Source: JBBQDK01 sp038319625 (GTDB lineage: Bacteria; Pseudomonadota; Gammaproteobacteria; JBBQDK01). Taken from it: 30,003 nt of DNA. The notes beneath the pieces were generated by a model. That model saw nothing but the letters and a program-made list of their open reading frames with translations. It was not told where the DNA came from and did not search any database. The DNA lies in contig JBBQDK010000014.1 in assembly GCA_038319625.1 (NCBI GenBank), positions 1-30,003 of the forward strand, read 5' to 3'. This document shows positions 7,569 through 13,800 of the stretch, in pieces. Position 1 is the first letter of the stretch. Each line of letters begins with the position of its first letter. The position numbers and the translations under genes are program-made.

Positions 7569-8081
7569 ATGAGAAGACGGCTCTATTTTCTGTTACCGAG
7601 TACCGAGCGTGTCCGCCAAGTGGTTAATGAATTGCTGCTGACGCGCATTGAGGAACGTTACATTCATGTAGTGGCGAGGGAAGGCACACCGCTCGAACAA
7701 TTGCCGGAAGCCACACTGTTGCAGAAAAGCGACTTCGTCCATGGCATCGAACAGGGGCTGGCTGTCGGTGGCGCCACCGGTGTATTTGTCGGGCTGATCG
7801 CGGTCAGTCTCCCGCCGGCGGATCTGGTCCTGGGCGGTGGCGCCTTGCTCGGTATCGCCTTGGCCGGCGCCGGCATCGGCGCTTGGGTCTCGGGCATGAT
7901 TGCCAGCGATGTCCCGAGCAGTCGCCTCAAGGAATTCCAGCACGCCATCGCCGACGGTCAGTTCCTGATGATGATCGATGTTCCCAAGGGGCAGGTCGAG
8001 GCGGTCACGGCGATGATAAAACGCCACTACCCGGAAGCCGACATGCACGGCATCGAGCCAACCATTCCCGCGTTTCCATGA
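7569..8081 (+). CDS. Small glycine-rich membrane protein, DUF1269-like
   Basis: The 170-residue protein has a soluble N-terminal part (RRLYFLLPSTERVRQVVNEL) and two hydrophobic glycine-rich segments at about 64-82 and 87-111 that could form a helical hairpin in the inner membrane. The soluble C-terminal part ends in PEADMHGIEPTIPAFP. The layout, with a ferredoxin-like fold split around a glycine-zipper membrane hairpin, resembles proteins annotated as DUF1269, but I am not certain of the family number. A near-perfect AGGAGG (7558-7563) lies five bases before the ATG, implying strong translation. The upstream promoter candidate looks RpoS-like, so stress or stationary-phase expression is inferred. 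Confidence 0.75.
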   Translation: MRRRLYFLLPSTERVRQVVNELLLTRIEERYIHVVAREGTPLEQLPEATLLQKSDFVHGIEQGLAVGGATGVFVGLIAVSLPPADLVLGGGALLGIALAGAGIGAWVSGMIASDVPSSRLKEFQHAIADGQFLMMIDVPKGQVEAVTAMIKRHYPEADMHGIEPTIPAFP

Positions 8082-8125
8082 TCACCCGAACCGGTTAGGT
8101 GGCAATGAACGGGCCGCAGGGACCT

Positions 8126-8431
8126 AAGTGGCGTGCTTCATTCTGTTTAGAACTTATGCCTTATACTCGCTAAGCACCGACGTTTGGAAGAACGTTCCTG
8201 CACCCTTCGCGCTACGCGCTCTTCCCTCAGGGAGAAGGGCACGACTGCAGGGATGCAGGAGGTAGGGCAACGCCAGGAGCAGTTGCCGAGGATGGGGGGA
8301 GCATATACCCCCTCACCCCAACCCTCTCCCGGAGGGAGAGGGAGAAACTGCTACCGGGATGCTTCATGATCTGGTGCATGCCGATTCTCGGTGCTTGAAG
8401 TAAGTTCCAAGAATTACAGAGCACGCCACTG
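8126..8431 (+). mobile_element. MITE-like element, copy 2 (306 bp)
   Basis: This is the same element as at 3625-3929, in the same orientation and collinear over its whole length, with roughly nine of ten bases identical by eye. The right terminal repeat (8401-8431) matches that of copy 1 closely. The left end (8126-8156) has diverged more: it starts AAGTGGCGTGCTTCATTCTG and keeps the GAACTTA inner edge. The internal hairpin CCCTCTCCC/GGGAGAGGG is at 8322-8342. Outer bases AGTGGCGTGC and GCACGCCACT are still perfectly complementary within this copy, although they differ from copy 1, which points to compensatory or paired change. No clear target-site duplication. It separates the membrane protein gene from the minus-strand HExxH gene. 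Confidence 0.8.
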
Positions 8432-8459
8432 GTACACTGCTCGGAACCGCGTACTGCCT

Positions 8460-8954
8460 TCAATCCCGCAGTCGCCACGTCGGCACGGCCTGCGCATCGA
8501 TAAGCCCCGCGCTCACCAACCAGTCCCGCGCGTCCTGTGCATCCTCCTCGAACCAACGCTGTGCCGAGCCGAGCCGGAAGCTGTAGCCCCAGGCATCCAT
8601 GTCCATGCAAAGACGCGCGCGCCCCACTCCCGGCAGCGTATCCGCAAGCAGTATCTGCAGATAACAGACGGCGTTTTCCTCATCGGTGTCGCCGCCGGCA
8701 TCGGTGTGCAGAGCCGCGCGCCGCACCTTGTCCATGCACAGGCAATGGCAGGTCTCATGCAGCACGGAATGCAGCGGGGTATCGCCGCGAGCAAACACGT
8801 TCATGCCAACCAGTCCCGCTTCGCTGTCACCCCAGAAGCTGCCGGGAATCGGCGCGCTCACCGGGAGGCTGTTCAGATTAATGCCATAGCGCGCCAGTAG
8901 CGCTCGCAGGGCCGCCATGTCGATATTGCAGCACAGCAACACCTGCCGGCTCAT
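8460..8954 (-). CDS. Uncharacterised HExxH-motif protein (putative metallopeptidase-like)
   Basis: The 164-residue cytoplasmic protein has no signal peptide. It carries HSVLHETCHCLCMDK (62-76) with an HETCH motif at 66-70 that fits the HExxH zinc site, and an acidic pair in TDEENAVCYLQ (90-100) that could give the third ligand as in gluzincins. The cysteines within and next to the motif are unusual. The ATG overlaps the rlmJ stop (ATGA, 8951-8954), so it is translationally coupled to rlmJ. The coupling suggests co-expression but no known mechanistic link. No function is known to me for this family. Alternatively the motif could be structural. Confidence 0.72.
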   Translation of the reverse strand: MSRQVLLCCNIDMAALRALLARYGINLNSLPVSAPIPGSFWGDSEAGLVGMNVFARGDTPLHSVLHETCHCLCMDKVRRAALHTDAGGDTDEENAVCYLQILLADTLPGVGRARLCMDMDAWGYSFRLGSAQRWFEEDAQDARDWLVSAGLIDAQAVPTWRLRD

Positions 8955-9805
8955 TCAGGTACCAGCCACTCGACACGCGTACGGCCCGGCCCTTCTACAC
9001 GCAACACCTCGAGCAGACGCGGCAACAGGGATTCGAGCGCTTTGTCGATCTGCCAGGGCGGATTGATCAGAATCATGCCACTGCCGTTCAGGCGCAGCGC
9101 CACATCGTCCGGCAGTACGCACAGTTCAGCACACAGAATCCGTCGCACACCCGAATCAATCAGCGACCGGTGCAGCCGCTGTGCTGGCGCACGATCCTTG
9201 ATCGGATACCACAAGGCGTGGCAGGCGGTCGGCCAGCGGGTCTGCGCGGTGCGCAGCGCCGTCAGGGCCTGGGTGAATTCCGCCGGGTTTTCGAACGGCG
9301 GGTCGATCAGCACCACACCGCGCGCTTCGGGCGGCGGCAGGAATGCCGTCAGGCCCTGGTAACCGTCCTGCGCATGCACCGCCACATGCCGCTCCAGGGC
9401 GAAGAACTGCGCCAGTGCGGCATGTGGTTCGGGCTGCAATTCCATCAGCACCAAGCGGTCCTGTGGACGCCGCAGCGCGCGGGCGATGGCCGGCGAACCG
9501 GGATAGTAGCGCAGCAGGTCGACGTCATCGACGAGGGTCGGATTCAAGGCCTGCACGGCCGCGAAAAACCCTGCCAGTTCCGGCACGGCCTCGCGGCGGC
9601 GCCAGAGCCGGCCGATGCCGCCACGCCATTCACCGGTTTTGCGCGCGTCGCTGCCGCGCAAGTCGTAGACTCCGGCACCGGCGTGCGTCTCCAGATAGCA
9701 GAACGGCGCGGTCTTCTTGCACAAGGCCTCGAACAACAGGCAGAGCAGACCGTGTTTGAAGACATCGGCGAAATTGCCGGCGTGGAAGCTGTGTCGATAG
9801 TGCAT
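8951..9805 (-). CDS. rlmJ: 23S rRNA (adenine(2030)-N6)-methyltransferase RlmJ
   Basis: RlmJ methylates N6 of A2030 in 23S rRNA using S-adenosylmethionine. The frame is open far upstream, but the ATG at 9805 gives the hallmark N-terminus MHYRHSFHAGNFADVFKH. Other features are LETHAGAG (38-45) in the SAM site region, PGSP (102-105), LMELQP (120-125) and the N6-adenine methyltransferase motif IV DPPF (168-171). GSGMILINPPW lies near the C-terminus. The length of 284 residues is close to the roughly 280 of the E. coli enzyme. Its stop overlaps the start of the downstream HExxH gene by four bases, forming a two-gene unit. Confidence 0.95.
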   Translation of the reverse strand: MHYRHSFHAGNFADVFKHGLLCLLFEALCKKTAPFCYLETHAGAGVYDLRGSDARKTGEWRGGIGRLWRRREAVPELAGFFAAVQALNPTLVDDVDLLRYYPGSPAIARALRRPQDRLVLMELQPEPHAALAQFFALERHVAVHAQDGYQGLTAFLPPPEARGVVLIDPPFENPAEFTQALTALRTAQTRWPTACHALWYPIKDRAPAQRLHRSLIDSGVRRILCAELCVLPDDVALRLNGSGMILINPPWQIDKALESLLPRLLEVLRVEGPGRTRVEWLVPE

Positions 9806-9937
9806 CAGGGTAAGGACTCGAAACCGACGCCGCCAAGGAGCGCACGCCTGAGAAAAAAGTGTAACGTCAACAACATTGTCTTGTAACCGTCGGACATTAC
9901 TCTGCCAACAACTTAACTTTGTTCTGGCTGGGCCGAT

Positions 9938-10213
9938 ATGAAGGATGTGAGGGTGATACACATCCACACCAGCGAGGGCCTGACCATGGTGATCGAGATC
10001 GATATGAACACCGGAACGACATGCTACCAGACAGCAGCGGCCGACACTGACTATGAAGTTGAAGTATTGTGCTCGGGCTGGAATCCTGCTGTCGAGGAAC
10101 TGCGTACCGAACTGCAGCAGCACGAGGTGACGGCAAAGACCAGCCTGACCTTGCCCCCGACACTGGCCGAGGCACCACTGGACGCCTTTCTGGACGACAT
10201 GCAGGCGTTCTAA
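9938..10213 (+). CDS. Small protein of unknown function
   Basis: The 91-residue protein is acidic, with VRVIHIHTSEGLTMVIEIDMNTG then YEVEVLCSGWNPAVEELRTEL, and ends in PLDAFLDDMQAF. No family was recognised. No signal or membrane segment is seen. The start is uncertain: ATG 9938 has no clear ribosome-binding site, and an in-frame ATG at 9986 is an alternative. Support for coding comes from the uninterrupted frame, sensible composition and a hairpin plus T-run terminator about 67 bases after the stop. It is divergent from rlmJ with about 130 bases between. Confidence 0.6.
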   Translation: MKDVRVIHIHTSEGLTMVIEIDMNTGTTCYQTAAADTDYEVEVLCSGWNPAVEELRTELQQHEVTAKTSLTLPPTLAEAPLDAFLDDMQAF

Positions 10214-10279
10214 GCGTCGCCGAATCTACTGCGAACCGCGGCCTGCCGGTTGCTCGCGCCCGACCCGGGAACGCGACAC

Positions 10280-10298
10280 CCGCGCACCGCGGTTTTTT
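10280..10298 (+). terminator. Rho-independent terminator
   Basis: CCGCG (10280-10284) pairs with CGCGG (10288-10292) over a three-base loop and is followed directly by six T. It lies 67 bases after the small unknown gene. The stem is short but GC-only with a proper T-tract. Confidence 0.55.
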
Positions 10299-10517
10299 CT
10301 CGCCCGGTGTGCGCACATACCCTCGAAGACATGACGGGACGGTAACAGCCAGTCCGCCGTCAGCAACCAGCCCGTAACACAACACCAGCGCCGACCCCGG
10401 TCAGGCTGCGTATCAGACTGATCACCAGCAGCGCGCTTACCAGTTCATTGGGATCGCGACGGCGATGACGTGATCAGGTACGTGACCCGGCCTCAGTGAC
10501 GCCGCAAAACAACGATT
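10299..10517. other. Intergenic region, nothing recognised
   Basis: About 220 bases between the terminator and the end of the minus-strand Rieske gene. A minus-strand frame around 10380-10480 reads like a short hydrophobic peptide, but it lacks a start codon and a ribosome-binding site. Confidence 0.35.
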
Positions 10518-10880
10518 TCATGAAGATATAGCGTGATCCGCTGTCAGCACCACCGCGCCGTCGATCACAGTTACCGGTACTGCCGTGAGTCGCGCACCGG
10601 GGCAAGGCCCGGCGACGCACACACCGTCCTCGATCCGGAACTGAGCCGCATGCATGGCGCACTGAATCAAGGTGAGATCTACGTTGAGGAACTGGTCGGG
10701 GAACCAATCGAGCGGCGCGCCGGTGTGCGGGCAGCTATTGCGGTAGGCATAAACGCGGTCAGCACTGCGCACAATGAAAATTTCCAGCATCGTAACGCCG
10801 GTGAGGCTGAAACCGCGACTGCCATGGTCCGGCAGTTCATCGAGGCGGCACAGCACCCGGCCTTCGAACACGACCGACAT
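10518..10880 (-). CDS. Rieske [2Fe-2S] ferredoxin-like protein
   Basis: This 120-residue soluble Rieske protein belongs to the small ferredoxin/NirD-like type. The cluster-binding motifs are C50-P-H52-TGAPLDWF and C74-AM-H77-AAQF, the classical CxH...CxxH pair. PCPGARLTAVPV follows as in Rieske ferredoxins. The ATG at 10880 shares one base with the stop codon of the giant upstream gene (TGATG), so it should be translated by coupling. A longer frame exists upstream, but it would run inside the giant gene's coding sequence. There is no oxygenase alpha subunit nearby, so it is probably an electron carrier or redox sensor working with the giant protein; that link is inference from the overlap. 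Confidence 0.9.
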   Translation of the reverse strand: MSVVFEGRVLCRLDELPDHGSRGFSLTGVTMLEIFIVRSADRVYAYRNSCPHTGAPLDWFPDQFLNVDLTLIQCAMHAAQFRIEDGVCVAGPCPGARLTAVPVTVIDGAVVLTADHAISS

Positions 10881-13800
10881 CAGTCCTGCCGCACCACACG
10901 CAGGCCCAGATTGTTCAGACGAGTAGCGGTGGCGAAATACGGACGGCTCTGGGTGCGCAGATTGTCGAGTGGGGAGTCGTAGGCGCCGCCGCGCGCCATG
11001 TGCCGCGAGCAATCACCACCGGCCCACACACCGCCGTCGCCGGGCGCATCCTGATAGCTGTCATGGCGGCAGTCGGCTACCCACTCCAGCACGTTGCCGG
11101 CCATATCGTAAAGGCCGAAGGCGTTGGCGGGGAAACTGCCGATCGGAGCGGTCTGGCGGCCGTCCCAGCGGCTGCCGCAATTGAAGCAGACAGCGTGGTT
11201 CTCGCCGCCGTTATTGCCCCAGGCGTAGAACGTGCTGGCGCCGGCCGCGGCGGCGTATTCCCATTCCGCTTCGCTGGGCAGACGGTAACGGTGGCCGGTC
11301 TGCTCGGTCAGCCAGTGCGTGTAGGCAACCGCGTCATCCCAGTTGATGTTGATCACTGGCCGGTTGTCGCGACCCCAACCGTTATCGCTGGGCAAGCTGC
11401 GGCCGCTGGCCGCGGCAAAGCGGTCGTAATCTGCGAATGTCACCTCATAGCTGCCAATGGCGAAGGCCTTCAGGTCGACTTCGTGACGCGGTGTCTCTGC
11501 GAAATTGAGTGAGTTCGCCGCACTGCCCATTTGGTAACTGCCCGCCGGCAGGCGCGTCAGCAGTGGGCCGCTGCCGCCATCGCGCAAATTATCACGGAAG
11601 TTACCCAGGGCATGCACGACTGTCCTGGCTTGCGTGGCGTCCGGCTTGGGCAGTGCCGCCGTTTCAGGCCGCGTCACCGCCACCACAGGTTCGGCTTTCG
11701 GCTTTGCTGCGGCAATGCGTGTCGGAGCGACCGCCGGAGCTGACTGGACCTTGGCGGTTACTGGCGCAGGCATTGCAGCGGGCGGCATTGTCTTGCCCAC
11801 AAACAAGGCCAGATAGGCACCCAGACCCACGGCCACCAGCCAGCCCGCAGCCAAGCTCAGGCCCAACCCGCTGCGCAGACCAAGACCCGCACCGCCCTGC
11901 GCGATGCGACGCTGCTGGCCCGGTGCGGCCACCACGTCCGGCGCATTCACATTATCCTTGAGTCGGGCAATCTCCTGCTCAAATGCCTGCCGTGCGGTAT
12001 CGGATTCGGTACGCAGGCGCACCGCAAGCTCGACATTTTTCTTGGTCTCCTGTAATTCACTTTCCAGGCGCGCAATCTGCGTCTGTTGCTCGCGCACTCG
12101 TTGTGCGGCCGTTGCTTCGATATGATCGCCGCCCAGATTGCTCATGATCTGAGACTCGGCGCGCAGAGCATCGGCTTCCTGCTGTGCGGCCTTGCGCGCG
12201 GTCTCCGCCGCCAGGCGCTGCTGCGTCTGGGCTTCGAGCTGCGCCTTCACGTCCTCGACATCCTGCACCAACTCCGCAGCACGGCGGCGTGCCTGATCGA
12301 GCAGCGCACCGGACTCCTTGGCTTGCGCCTGCTGCTGGGCGAAATGCGTCTCGGTGGCGTGACCCTGCTCCAGGACCTGCTCGAGTTGCGACTGCAATTC
12401 CTGGTAGCGCAGCTTCGCTTCGGTCTCGGCTGCCGTCATCTCGGCACGCAGCTTGCTCAAGGCCGCCGCATGTTTCTTCTCTGACTTGCCGCCACGCGTG
12501 TCTTCGGACTGAGTGGCGCTTTCCAATTCCAGGATCCGTGCCTTGAGGCGTGCGATCTCGTTCTCGGCCTGCTCGCGCGCCGCATCCACAGCATCGCTTT
12601 CGCCGAGGGCGCCATTGAGTTGTTCGCCGAGTTGCTTGAGTTCAGCGCGCAGTGCCTCGGCTTCCTGGCGGGCCTGTGCGACCTCATCACGGGTGGCCTG
12701 TTGCGTCGCATCGGCCTCCCCGCGCTGGCGCTCAAGTTCCTGCTCGACCGTCTGGGCGGTGGCAACGGCATCAGCGCGTCCGCGCTCAGCCTGAGTCAGC
12801 TTGTCTTCCAGCGCCTTGCTGAGCGTTTGCCATTCACTGCGCTCGTCCGCCAGGCGCTTACCGTCCTGCGTCCGCGCGAGCGCCTCTCCTTGCAATGTGA
12901 CGCGCAAGGTAGATATCTCGTTTTGTGCGGATTTTTCCGCAGCCTCCAGCTCCGCACGCACCTTGGCCAGTTCACCTGCGAGCCGTTCGCCAGCCTGTTT
13001 ACTGGTGCGGGTCAAGGCCGATTCGGCTTCCTCCTGCAGGGTGTGAATGCGGACCTGCAATTCTTCGCGCTGCTGTTGCGCGGTCTGCAAATCCTGTTGC
13101 AATGCGGCAGAGGCTGCACGCAATTGTTCGGTCTCGGCCTGCGCGTCTTGCGCGGTACTGGCCAATTGCGTCTGGAGTTCTGTAATGCGTGCCTCGGCTT
13201 GTTCGCCAGACTTGTGCAGCGTTGCGGCAGATTCCTGCTGCAGACTCTCGATACGGCTCTGCAACGCTTCGCGTGCCTGCTGTGCCACCTGCAATTCCTG
13301 CTGCAAAGCAGCGGCAGCGCTGCGCTGCTGTTCGGTTTCGATCTTGGCGTTCCGCTCCGCAGCGGCCAGCTGCGTTTGGAGTTCCGCGATGCGTGCCTCG
13401 GCCTGCTCACTGGTCTTGCTCAGGGCTGCATCGGCGTCGTTCTGCAGTGTCTTGATGCGTGCCTGTAATTCTTCGCGCTGTAACTGCGCCGTCTGCAGCT
13501 CGCTTTGCAATGCGGTCTGTTGCTCGGTCACGGTCGCGGTGTGTTGTTCCGCCTTGGCCAGGCGCGCCTGAAGTTCTGCGACACGGGCTTCGGCCTGCTG
13601 ACTGGTTTCGGTCAGCGCGGCAACCGCCTGTTCGGCCGCTTGCGATTTGTCAGCCAGCGCCTCGTTCAGTTGCGCGATCTGTGCGGCGGTCGCGCCCTGT
13701 TCCGCGCTTTGGGCCTGCCTCGACTCGGCCAGACGCTCCTCAAGAACTTTGATGCCTGCTGCAGCTTCCTGACGGGACTGCTCAAGTTGCGCCTGCAACT

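Noticed and set aside
10380..10500. Short minus-strand hydrophobic peptide frame
   Set aside because: No start codon after the upstream in-frame stop and no ribosome-binding site.
10880..11570. Functional formylglycine-generating (sulfatase-maturing) enzyme
   Set aside because: The catalytic cysteine pair is absent and no sulfatase gene lies nearby.
13007..13606. CRISPR-like or other spaced DNA repeat array
   Set aside because: The repeats are long, contiguous and in frame with a coiled coil; there are no short repeats with unique spacers.
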